Shown here: piece by piece, positions 1 through 11,400 of the stretch
Numbering within the stretch: the stretch's first letter is position 1
How the letters are laid out: each line of letters starts with the position of its first letter
Assembly: GCA_002751075.1 (NCBI GenBank)
Contig: NAOQ01000965.1
Location: 1-18,841, forward strand
Reading direction: 5' to 3'
Length of the DNA stretch: 18,841 nt
From: Ichthyophonus hoferi
Taxonomy: Eukaryota; Opisthokonta; Ichthyosporea; Ichthyophonida; Ichthyophonidae
Notes under the pieces: generated by a model
The model's input: only the letters and a program-made list of their open reading frames with translations
Told to the model about the DNA's origin: nothing
Databases searched by the model: none
Position numbers and translations under genes: made by a program

Positions 1-42
1 ATATTATCCTATTGTGTAGCTACACTGTAACATATTACCTAC

Positions 43-2484
43 CTTTAGATGCCTTATGGCCATTGATTCTAGTTCCTTGACATACAATCGGGTAGCAGAG
101 CCAGGAAAGGCCTCGCAATATTCCGCTAAAAACTGATACCCACAGTTCATGGTAGGGTATAAGGTAGGATAGGGTATAGGGTATAGGGTATAGGGTATAA
201 GGTATAAGGTATATAAAGTATTAGTATATTTTGACAACCACATTTTAATTAATAAATGATACTACAAAGGATAGAATTAATTTTTTGTATCCCTATAAAT
301 TTATACAGAGACCTCCCCAAATCCTTCCAATTAAGACGAGTCAAAATCCTAAGTATAAAAACACAAACATAATATATATTTTATTTGAAGTGTATAATTC
401 ATTCCCTACTTAATTTTCTGAGTCATCCCGCATCTAGATAATGATTCATAATTATACAGTATAAAAAATGTAAGAAAGTTAATTTAATGTCTCAACCACA
501 TCATTAAGTTGATAATCAATAATATGCTATAACTATACGACTTGACATACTATAACTATAATGAATAATATTATACTATAACATTGTGAAAAAAAATTAT
601 TGATAGTCTTTAAAAATCAATTAAGCTGGCGCTAGCATTTACCACCTAGCTTTCCCGTTGGGCGGCCATTAAAATAGTATTTTTTACTTGTCTTGAATGT
701 AAAACAAAAACCTTTGTAACGAGAGATAACGCAGTAAATAGAGCAATAAAATATTTTCGAGTTACAACGAACCATATATATGAATGACATTTAGTTTTTT
801 AGCTTCCTATGGTTTGAGTATAACCCTAACTAATAAATAACAAACTGGACCAACACAACATACCTGTCTCAGCCCATCTAGGAAGGTAGTATTATTATGG
901 AAGAGTGAACCCTGGCAGGAGAGAGCGATCCAGTGAGGAGGCCTAAAAGGACAATCATGTAAGCAGGATATATAATACTACATCACTACCCTGCGTGTTT
1001 CCCCTTACTCTAATCCAGGTGGTGGGGCTTGTCCCATAAGATATACCAGTACGGCCCTGGTTTCCACGTCCTCCTGTGAACAGTGGGCAGACCCTATGAG
1101 TGAGTCTTATACTTCAACGTGTCTATTGTGCAATTACATATATAGATACTCTATTTAAAACTTCACATATATACAGTACACATGCCTACATATACATATA
1201 TATTTTTATTATAAAACATACGACAGCTGTTATTTACTGTGTTATATATAGGTATGGATAATATATAAATGAATATCATAAGTAGAGCCAGTATAGGAGC
1301 AGAGGATTTAAAATGTTTTTATTTTTTAACCAGATATTCAGAAATGTTTTGTAATGAAATGGAAAAAAAAATTAGTAATCATACAGAGGTAAGTGATCAT
1401 GTGGAGGCCATCAAATTATTTTTATTGATATATACATGTCTTGATAATGTGTATAGGAAAAGGGACATTATTTATGGTGAAGTCAACACAAGATGCCTTC
1501 CTCTTACTAGACGCCAAGCATTATAGTTCATTATAAAAACGCACCTACCTTGTTGGTAGCAAACTGTTCTAGGCTGGGGACTAGTGGCTGACTGGTAGCA
1601 GTGTCCATAGGAGAGAGGGATCCCTCCTTTACCTTTCCGCCTTCACTCTTTACATTGGCATGTATGGCTGTCTGGTTAGCTAGCGACCAGTCCTCGGCCT
1701 CATGCTCATCTACTGTTAATATGAAGGGTTGAAAACATGACCTCTCTTGGTGTAGTCTACCTGTTGTCAAGGTACCACATTTTTCTTCTGTAAGGAGGCG
1801 GGAAACCAATAGACGCAGGGCCGCCACCTGATCAGCCTGTGGCTTTTATAAAATAAATCAGATAAAATTATGAAATAGAAAGAAGAATAGTAGGATGTGG
1901 CCTACAATTCACTACTTCTAGGGTCCACATCTACACTACCTTATGAAATAGAGTACGACAAACAAACCAAAAAAAGAAATACAACACACTTTCAAGGGAA
2001 GATATTAGTATCTTGACAGCACGTTGAAAAATAAACTTTTCTAACAATTGTGCAAGTATATTTTTAATAATTAAAAATTATGAAAATATGCGAGTGTATG
2101 GCTGGTATCAGAAAGCCTTAACATTAAAGGGTAATGGCAGACAGGTCACGAAGTGAAGTAAAACAAAGTAGGTGAAATAATAGTATTCTGATCAAAGTAC
2201 ACACACACTGTGTACATACATGTAGAAGGGTAGTTTCCTTGCCAGTGGCGTGTATAAAGTCCTGCCAGGTATGTGGGGATTCAATGGCATTTCTGATAAG
2301 AGTAAGCTCATTTTTGCTCAAGCAGGAGGCCCACACACCCTCCTCCATCCAGGATCGAGCTAGCTTGTAATCGGAGAGAGGACAGGTACCCACCTACAAA
2401 ACAACCACCCATTCAATAGTGAGCCACCGTCTGGGCATGAGTAACCCCAGCAACGCATGCCGATATACCTACCTCCACGGACAT
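43..2484 (-). CDS. Unrecognised multi-exon gene, 5' part (about 236 aa in window)
   Basis: I do not recognise the family. Reading the minus strand, six exons join with matching phases and GT..AG introns: 2473-2484 (start codon, reads MSVE), 2220-2393, 1549-1836, 1009-1073, 864-942 and 43-132. A donor at 42/41 leads out of the window, so the 3' part is missing. Donors are mostly GTAGGT or GTATGT. The product looks soluble, with no signal peptide or membrane segment. Exon 2 reads as a helical start (SWMEEGVWASCLSKNELTL). Exon 3 goes from helical (DQVAALRLLVSRLLTEE) to a Ser/Thr/Glu-rich, probably flexible stretch. Exons 4-6 (ETRAVLVYLMGQAPPPGLE, then PPHWIALSCQGSLFHNN, then FLAEYCEAFPGSATRLYVKE) look like helical scaffold sequence. 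The 731-bp intron at 133-863 could hide another exon of phase 0. It starts head-to-head with the CHAC gene. The four-codon first exon is the weakest part; translation could begin at an internal Met in exon 2. Confidence 0.72.
152..218. repeat. GGGTATA-type heptamer minisatellite
   Basis: About eight degenerate copies of a 7-bp unit (GGGTATA, with GGTATAA variants) lie just inside the intron upstream of the exon at 43-132 of the minus-strand gene. Read on the gene's strand the unit is TATACCC, so the array supplies a pyrimidine-containing tract some 20 bp before that exon's acceptor. It resembles a telomere-type heptamer but matches no standard telomere unit. Confidence 0.8.
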
Positions 2485-2885
2485 GGTGAGAGCTTAGCAG
2501 ACAATTATAGGTCTGTATAAGCCCAGGGAGGTTAACACTAACACATTAACTGTAGCTATAACTATAACTATAATATATTATCATATACTAAAATATTCTA
2601 TCATATACTATCAATCATATTATTATATACTACCATATTCTATTATATATTATAATACACTATCATATATATCATATACTATCAGATATTCATATGGTAT
2701 CCTATACTACTATCGCCAATCCTAAACTATTGACACATACCGCCATCTCACCAGGCTCACTCTACGGTGCGGGGTTAACCAATGGTCTATACACTTTCAT
2801 TCATGTATAATAATCCGTGCAGGTGACGAGACAGCCGTCATTACACTCGTAAAGTCACCTTTAAACTGCCCCGTAAATACATAAA
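2485..2885. promoter_or_regulatory. Head-to-head intergenic promoter region with CCAAT box
   Basis: These 401 bp separate the start codon of the minus-strand unknown gene from that of the plus-strand CHAC gene, so both promoters must lie here or overlap the genes. A CCAAT box sits at 2779-2783 (context TTAACCAATGG), about 100 bp before the CHAC start. Most of the left half is AT-rich minisatellite (2571-2707). No clear TATA box can be separated from the AT-rich background. Shared regulation is an inference from the arrangement. Confidence 0.5.
2571..2707. repeat. AT-rich minisatellite, degenerate ATCATATACT units
   Basis: A run of imperfect 9-13 bp units built on ATCATATACT and ATTATATACT fills this stretch inside the shared promoter region. 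It is low-complexity DNA with no coding potential, and its copy number may vary between individuals. Confidence 0.75.
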
Positions 2886-5272
2886 ATGTTGGCACCTCAA
2901 CAGACTGTCAAGTCAAACGGGCGGGTTCCAAAGGGTGATATCTGGGTGTTTGGCTATGGGTCGCTAGTGTGGTGGCCTAAACTTCCACATGCCCCTTTGG
3001 AGAGAGTGATAGGTGTATTAAGAGGTTATAAACGTCGTTTCTGGCAGGTATATATATTCATACTTGTTATTATATCATGTTTACTATATTTTTTCTCTTT
3101 GTTGATATTATTGATGATATGATTAATTTTTATGTTTTTGTAGACCTTTACAAATATATAAACACCTTATAGTTATCTTTTCTCTACTGACGTCATGAGT
3201 TAGCAGACCATGCAAAACAGTGCTTGTATATACGCACTAGAACCACACATGTCCTATGCTGACCTTTATATATATATTGTTTTAGGGAAGTACCGACCAT
3301 CGAGGAGTACCTGGATCTCCTGGAAGGGTTGTTACGTTGATTGAGGATGAAAAAGTAAGTAGAAAACCTCTGCCTACCCACCTACCTCCCTCCGTGTATG
3401 TGGTTTATCATGTTCCTTTGCTAACTATCATTTTCTTTATGCTAGGCTTGCACTTGGGGCGTGGCCTACCGCGTGGCTCCAGAACATGTGGCAGATGTAA
3501 TGGCCTACTTGGATCACCGGGAAAAGGTATATATTTTTATTTGCTCACAAGTATACTCTTTTGTGTGAGAATAATTTAATCTCACACCCACAAGGAGGTA
3601 TTATCTGTGATTGTATGGTAGAATTTTCTATAACCCTATTTAATTATGATTTGCATAGCATTGTTATACTTTGATGATAAACATTTATTGCTGGTAATAC
3701 TTATGTTTGATTCATGAACTGATCTTTATATATTTCTTTGAAAAAATTTCAGGTTAACTAAACTACATATTATATCAGCACTACAAAGTGTATAGTTAGA
3801 ACTGTTTAATACAACAAGGAAATATCATATCAAGCCATTAAATATTATCATATTATATATTGCAGCCTTTTATTTTATATATTGTTATATTGTTATAGTA
3901 ATAATACTCAGCTTTGTAATGCAATACAGGGAGGCTATATTGTGGAAAAGGGCATGTTAGAGGAGCACAGTCACCGGCACCGTTATATTGAGGTAAATCT
4001 CTAAAGGTGTATAGTGTACGTACACTAGTATGGATGTATGCACATATACTACAGACTATACTCCGCTGTGGCAATAGGTTATGATTATAATATCCTGACA
4101 AAAAGGTGGGATGATAGGAATAAATTGGTGTACTTATATTAACAGACTATTTTATTGTTATATTTCATATATAGATGGATGATTAACTATACATTGATTA
4201 TCAAGTAGATATGAAGTATTTAATTACATTTATCAGTTTGATTATTTTATTAACTGGTTGCTCGAATGTTCGATCGCGTTGTTTAGTATTAATAAGAGAT
4301 TAATCACTAGAGTAAAGGGTTAATCTTCTCAATCAACACTAATCTCTTAATAATCAATAATATGGATGTATTTACGAAGAGACTAATCCAGAGGGGTATA
4401 TAGGTGCTCATGTACATAGGTACACCAAGCAATGATGATTATCTAGGGCCAGCCCCGTTAGAGGATATTGCCGTGCAGATCTTTCACTCCAAAGGTAAGT
4501 TGTTTATATGTTTACTATATTATTACCTTGACACAGACCTTTGTCCTAATTAAGTGCTATGCATTCTATTAGCCCAAGTCGATTGGATATAAAGGCATGT
4601 ATAGTAATGTACATAGACAATAGCATAAGCCCACGCTACTTCAACGATATCTTGGTTGTTATATATATATCTAGTTAGTGTATTTATTGACAACCTCTTA
4701 GCCCCTTTTTCACAAAGTTCTTATATAGGATAACAGGCAGTTTCTGTTGGGTACTGTAATGAAAGCTCTATTATATCATACTGTGACTAATTGTATTAAT
4801 GCTTAATTTATTAACTAAATGTACATAGTTCTATTCCAATAAAACATTAGCAATATGATATCAATAAATAGTGTAGAGTAAGGAAGGAGAACAAATGCTA
4901 AGCCATTTACTGTATTCATATATCAGGTATTTAAATTTTAATATTGGCAGAACGCCTTGGTACATTGAAGCTAATAAATTGATACATTGTGACATTACGT
5001 ACTCTGTACATAATAGATGGGTAGGGTGGCCTGCGATGCAATCTTTTTAGAACTATGTGATTGTGATAGGACTTAAACCAAGTCCTTCTTATATAACAAC
5101 TGATAGTGTTGGTGTCATAGGGCCTAGTGGGACCAACAAGGAGTATCTGTACAAGTTAGCACAGGCTATGAGGGAAACAGCACCTCACGCCCATGACAGT
5201 CATTTGTATAGACTGGAGAAGCTGGTCAGAGATCTGGAGATGCGCTATTCCTGTATAAAAAAAATAGAATGA
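2886..5272 (+). CDS. Glutathione-specific gamma-glutamylcyclotransferase (ChaC/CHAC2 family), complete, 6 exons
   Basis: Exons 2886-3047, 3286-3354, 3446-3526, 3930-3992, 4404-4494 and 5121-5272 join in frame to a 205-aa protein. All introns are GT..AG (238, 91, 403, 411 and 626 nt). The family cleaves glutathione to 5-oxoproline and Cys-Gly in the cytosol. Visible hallmarks are the substrate-loop motif WVFGYGSLVWWP (about residues 20-31), RRFWQGSTDHRGVPG across the first splice, RVVTLIEDE, CTWGVAYRV, and YLDHREKGGY with the expected catalytic Glu at about residue 103. YIGTPSNDDYLGPAPLEDIA and GPSGTNKEYLYKLA follow near the C-terminus. The order and spacing match animal CHAC2 (about 184 aa) closely, including 21 residues between the two splice-flanked core blocks. 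The extra length is mainly about 19 N-terminal residues before the core. The start is the only Met upstream of the core in exon 1. It resembles CHAC2, the slow housekeeping form, more than stress-induced CHAC1, but that distinction is weak across phyla. Confidence 0.95.
4288..4354. repeat. Imperfect inverted repeat (hairpin) in CHAC intron 4
   Basis: Two 17-nt arms, 4288-4304 and 4338-4354, are reverse complements at 15 of 17 positions and share the core AAGAGATTA. They enclose a 33-nt loop within the intron at 3993-4403. The structure could be the remnant of a small foldback or MITE-like element. No terminal duplication is evident. Confidence 0.55.
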
Positions 5273-6035
5273 GCCCTGGAGGCCTGTGAGGGTGCCATTA
5301 ATTATAGTTTGTATAAACAACATACATGTATATTAATACATGTTCCTGTGCCACTAGAGATGTTGTGAATGTTAATGTGTTTTCTTGATCTTCCCTACTA
5401 ACCGTATTCATGGAAGGAGTATCGTTTTTAACGTTATGCTGCAGTTTACACTTTCGGCAAACGTAACTAGAAATATTAGACATAAATGGATCTAGAAATT
5501 AACCATGGCTGGGGAGAATATCAACGGCTGCTCTCCTAAAATACATGTTACATGTGAATACATTCTAATATATTGGATAATTTATTATTTAATAACACTA
5601 AGGAAAGATTATAGCAGGTGCGAATGATGTGTCTGTGATTAACCTATACGCATATTAATCCAATTTAATGTGTAAATCGGACTTACTGTTCCTAATTTAA
5701 AGGCCTGCCAACATATTGTATATTGTATATTCAATTTTAATTATTCCTACAATTTTATAGGTGATTAGGCTTTCGTGCTCCCTTTTTGAACGAAATATAA
5801 GAAGGAATGGACAATAATAAATAATTGTTTTTCTTTTGTAATTATGCCTTGGCCATCAGGCAGATAATTTAGGCTAATAATCTTGAAGATTCGAGTATAA
5901 CGATAAATGTATTTCTCTTGTTCTCTCTGGGTAAATATTCTTTTATAGCTATTTTGTTAAGAATACATATATACTAAATGCGCATTCTGCCATCTGTATT
6001 TATGCACATATATTGGTTTATTTATTGTATGTGAC
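5273..6035. other. Convergent intergenic spacer, no gene seen
   Basis: This stretch lies between the stop codons of the CHAC gene (plus) and the helicase gene (minus). Open frames are short and AT-rich and match nothing I know. An AATAAA at 5816-5821 on the plus strand could serve the CHAC transcript, although it is about 540 nt past the stop; nearer signals are only variants. The helicase poly(A) signals are at the right edge. Confidence 0.6.
6017..6026 (-). terminator. Tandem poly(A) signal of the helicase gene
   Basis: TTTATTTATT on the plus strand reads as overlapping AATAAATAAA on the minus strand, starting about 10 nt after the stop codon at 6036-6038. If used, it implies an unusually short 3' untranslated region of a few tens of nucleotides. 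Confidence 0.5.
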
Positions 6036-8371
6036 TTACATTGGAAAAGGTATTAATTGGGAGTCCATAACTCTGGGAAATTCCTCAGCATCTTGTAAAC
6101 CCTCGGGCAATTCTGTATGTATGAAGGGGTGACTGTTAAGATCATTGAAATAAGAGTCAGCCATCCACAGTCCATGCACAGTACCTTTGCATTTTTTTAT
6201 AATGCGTGACCACAACTTGTTACGACTCAGACATTTATAGTGCCCCACAATCACCAAGTGCCTACCACATTCCCCAGTTAGTTGGGCCCTTATGGTTTCA
6301 CTGGAAGAGAGATATACTATAGATACCACATACTTTTTGGCGCGGCTCAAGGCAACATTCAACCGACGGGAGGAATCCGCAAACCCTGTTTGTGCGTTAG
6401 TACGGACCGAAGAGAATATAACAATATCCTTTTCACCTCCTTGAAAGGCATCGACGGTTGACAGTAGGATATTTCCACTCATATCCCCAAGGCCCTGAGC
6501 AATACTGCCCTGGCGGTTAAACCACTTGCCACACTGTATCATGCACATACATATATAACTAAGGGGAATCACCTACCAATGGACCTGTGCCCTGTAGAGG
6601 GTCACAACCCCAATCTCATCTGGTTGCACTCCCGTGTCCAACAACCTGCATCCACATAGTATGAAATGGATGAGCCTTATATATGGGTCCCACATTCATT
6701 TTTTTCCCACTCACTCACCATTTTATTATTCGAACCACCATTAATGCCTCCAGTTGATTGCTGAGACTGCCTATAACATCCAGTAAGACACTTCATTGGC
6801 CATCTAGCTATTTCATATCCAGGGCCTTCACCTACCAGATGATGCTTCCGATATCTCTGTACCCCTCCAAGCATCTAAGAACACTAGTGAAGGTAAACTG
6901 GACACACGGCCCAGTCGGTCGGCAGAGGTTATGCCATCGATCAATCGGTTGTTGTAAAAAAGACTAGAACACAGGCCGCTAATATTTGGATGACACCTAA
7001 TTGATGATGTTGCGTCAGAATCATATAGATATCAACACCTATACATATACATATACCCATATGCATATACTTACTAATACAATATGAAAATGTATGTACC
7101 TACATATATATATGCATAGGCGGAAAACCAAATAGCAGTCTTTAATACCTGTATTGTGTGTACAATGTGATGGGAGTGAGGCCTAGTTTAGCCAGTCGTT
7201 CAAACAGGGTGAACTCCAAGCCGTTTGCATGGTCACTCTCACTGCCACTCATGGTTGGTTGTAGTTGGGCTGGGTCACCCACAAGAACCTACCAGGAATG
7301 TTACTTTACTTTAACTGCAGCATAAATATATAGCATAATAATATCGTCTCATAAAGCAAAGAAGCACAGTAACTATGTGTAGTGTTCCGTATATCTACAT
7401 TCATTATGATTACAGCACACTCCACTCACCAGGAACTCACAAGAGGCCTTGACAATTGGCACACAAGCCATAGGCTCAGTGATTTGGCTACACTCATCCA
7501 ATAAGACTATCTGAGAAACCCCAATACATAGTCAGTCCACTGCCACTGTGCCACCTCGCCTACCCTTTCCAGCAACTACACGGGAATCAGACCGGAAATG
7601 TCATGCTGTCCAAACAGGGAAAAGTCGATGCCACGCATGTTACACCAACGATAGGGGCCTGGGAAGTAGGTGAATGGGTGAGCACGGAAGAGTCTACTAA
7701 CCTTTTAGGAAAAAGGCTTGGTCTTTCCTACACCTACCTTCTTTAACCGCTCAAGATTTTGGCCCTTGTGTATAGAACTAATGGCTTCGCGTATATAGAT
7801 CTCCTCGTCAGAGTTTAAGCCACCTATCATTAGTTAGTATGCATCTACAAAGCCTTTCCCCAAGCATAGCTTGACCTACCTGCTTTCAGCATATCTCGTA
7901 GGTCATTGAGCTCCTGTGTTTTGGAGGTAGTATTCACGCTGTAATTCCCACCCAGATTAAGGTGTGAGAATTTAGATAACCTCTGTATCCAATATGCACA
8001 CAGATAAATTGTTTATGGATTAGGTTAATGAATGCTTTAGCGGTGTATGTGTAACATCATGTATAATACACCTGATAGGCAAATGGACGAGACCATAGAT
8101 ATCTTGACTACGGAAGATATAAGGTTATCTTAGAATTACCTGTAGGGTAGAATGTTCTTTGCAATCTTCTTGAGACTTCCCACCCTTATAAAGTCCGTAC
8201 AACCTAGACGTAGTAAACACAACAAAATGTTGTCGACGGCCACGTTAGTAGCTGAGCTAATCATAATCCGCCAGGTATCAAACGATCCTCCATTAGCTTT
8301 GTGCAGGTCTATTAGGCGACACAATAGCATAACTACTACTGCCAGTAAAAAACTTTTCCCTGTGGATATGG

Positions 8372-8405
<34 letters not shown>

Positions 8406-11400
8406 ATGTGTGTGTGTGAACAATCTGGGCTGGTATAGGGGCTATGTGGAATGGTTGCAGGGATGGATATGCCTACCAGAACCAAATACGCCATGGACCA
8501 GTACAGTAGGGACAAAGATGTGCGTTGAGTCAGATACAGGAATCATTTCAGCACACCGATGAAGGGCCTTGGCCTGGTCTGCATTAAGATGATGCTATCC
8601 CTAATATTAGATACTTTGAACCGTTGCTTTCCTGATCGGCCTCTAGTAACCATAACATCCACTATACCTGTATAACCAGTTCCTCTGTCTCATCAAATCT
8701 CATTTCCATGGTAATGTTTAGCCATCTTGTTTTTTCCCGAGGAGATTGTTGCCCTGTAGCCTCTCCCATTAGGTTTTTGATAGTAGGTAAGCAAGCTAGC
8801 ACCGCCTATATACTTACCACTTCCATTGAGTAAAATGGGCATTATAGGAAGACTGGTAGTAAGCTGTTGAAGTGCATTTAAACACAACCTCTCGATGGCA
8901 ATATTGCTCAAGTGTAGAGCATACACCTGTTTGTGTAAGCTTAATGTAAGATGACATTCTAAGCTCTTCATCTTCAATATCTCCATAATTGACTGTGTTA
9001 TAGGAGGCTATAAGTCATTTACCAGAAAGAACACCTCCTATAAACTGCAAAACTGCATAAAAATAATTTGCTTGTAATAATAACACAGAGACGGAAGGTC
9101 CGGTAAGCATAGCTCTTTATCCATTTTCAAAAGAGAGCATATATACCTATACTAACTTCAATTCTATTAGAAATACAAAAAGATTCTGTTTTTATTAAAC
9201 AAGAAAAAATATCAAATCTGACGAAAGCCACAACGAAGAGTAAGAACGTACAGGGGAATCTGGGGTCAAGGCGTGGGCATTGAAGATAGGCTCAAACTCA
9301 ACCTAATGATTCCATTGATTAATATGTGATGGGTATATGTGAACATCACACATACGGAACCAACCTCGCCACCTGCTGTTGGCCCGTAGAAGGAACTATT
9401 GAAAACCATAGGCTGGTCATTGAACTCCAAGGTGGATGATATTACCCATAAATCATGTTTAGAGTACTGGATGGACTTCTCCTGTGGTTCCCCTACGTTC
9501 AGTTATCTGTCATATAATTATAAATATTTTCCTATAGTATGCTAGTGTATAGCTGCATAGTAAATTGGTGATAATACTGGTCCATTGTGCAAGACTCGCC
9601 TTGTGTGAAAGAGACAATTTAAAACCATGGTTGGTTTGACTGTTACCAAAGCTCTGTTCCTGATCTGTTGATGAAAACAGTATTAGCTAAGATTGCAGTG
9701 TGATTAGTCATTGTGGATTTCACCTACTTACATTTGCGTGAAGTTGATTTAAGGGTAAGCTCACAGTTGGCATAAAGCTGAAGGCCATGGGCTTGGAATA
9801 TCGCTTCCAAGGAGGCCCAACTGGTCACGCTAGTCTGGGAGCCCTGTAGACCACCTTCTACCCACTACCAATGATAATGTAATTAGGTTAATACTATTTC
9901 ATTTGTTTTATAGGTAATAATGTATAGATTTAATGTTGTAACTACAAATAATATATCATATGACCCTACATCAAGGTACAAAGCACACTAATAACTTTGT
10001 CGTGTTGTTACTTTAATGGAATGACTGTTCCACTAGTACCAAGAAACATCTTATTGATAAACGATTGTACTATAATAATTTATAACATCTGGTACGCAAG
10101 GCAGGGCAATATATTTTCTAGTGTTTAGACCAATAAAAAAAAATATATTCAGCACATTTTGTACAAGATATTTACAGTTTTCACAACATATTAGACAATG
10201 ACTCTTTAGTGGTTTGTGAAGGTATTTGGGGTCTTTGGATACAAGATCTACCTTAAAGAAATTACACTGCTGGCCTTGGCTTTTCCCACAGGCCCAGAAC
10301 TGCCGGCCCTTATTCTTTCCATCCTTCTTAACAACTCCTAAATGAGCAGGCTGTGCGTATATAAGTCTTTAAACTCGGACACTCTTTGGTTCTTTCTCAT
10401 TCAACCACCTACCAAGCCATGACTACAGATCATCAGATCACTACCCATGCGGTTCTTCTTTCTTGGGTGTTGACCATGCCCCGCATGTAATGCTGAAACA
10501 TCCAGACCACCCAGAATCTGTAGGAAGCAGGTGTTGATGTGGTATTTTATAAACATGTAGGCGTTCAAGATCGATATTTATTACACAGAGGCACACAAAC
10601 CTCATGGAAAAGTCGAGATGCTTTGGCCAAAATTATAGATATATGCTCGTGAATTGCGGCTGACCAGGCATCCACATATTGGCTCACACTACACAGAGTA
10701 ATCTGTCAGTAATCAGGCTGCTCATAGTCCGACCAATCATACAGACCTGTCAAACTGGTCTGGTGCCGTGAATTTTCGGCTAATGTTGACACTGTCCAAT
10801 TTGTGAGCAGGGGGGAATATAAAAGGTTCTGAATTCCCCGGAGATATCATAGGTCCTCTCTGTACCGATGGTGTGGGCATCAACTTCTTGAAAGCTGGCC
10901 TAAGTTTAAAAGGGAGAGAAGTGCAATTCTGAATATTATCTTTGAGACAACCCTTCATTAATGTTAATCCAGTCGCATCAGTAGAAACGACTGGAGTAAA
11001 TGACAATGGTTTGGGAATAACAAGTGGTAGCATATAATCTAATTGTGTGGTGTTCCTCCGCAATGACATAGTCGTGGTAGTCAGGGAGTGTGAAGGTAAA
11101 CCAAAAAGAGATAGAAGCTCGTTAGCTGACCGTCCTTCCCCCTTGACGCACGTCTGTCCAACTTCTTGATCGTTATAAACTAAGGTATCTGAATGGACAG
11201 GTTGTCTTCTTGCAGTTGCGGGTACTGTAGCCTCATGGTTAAGAATTCTCTTGTTGGTTAGACCCAGTCTAGGTCGTTTGCGTGCTAATTCTATGAAATA
11301 AATAGAATAAATTAGGATAAGAAACTAAAACATATTATCATTAGGCCGGGCCTGATACTTACCCTTGAATACTGGTAAGGGGCTGTCGATGGTTTCCATG

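Noticed and set aside
601-680. GC-rich patch in the 731-bp intron as an extra exon of the unknown gene
   Set aside because: The minus strand has GT and AG signals, but the phase-0 reading meets a stop after a few codons and adds no recognisable sequence.
1269-1526. 85-codon open frame on the plus strand inside an intron of the minus-strand unknown gene
   Set aside because: AT-rich with Lys/Asn/Ile codons, no recognisable motif and no sign of expression signals. A few such frames are expected by chance in this much AT-rich non-coding DNA.
6560-6576. An 18-nt intron joining the GTAGGT donor to CTTAG in frame
   Set aside because: Far below any plausible intron length; the 51-nt alternative gives a better match to ZGRF1 in length and residues.
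8152-8562. 136-codon plus-strand open frame
   Set aside because: Antisense shadow of the Walker A and motif Ia exons; it reads through the GT microsatellite as an alternating Cys/Val run.
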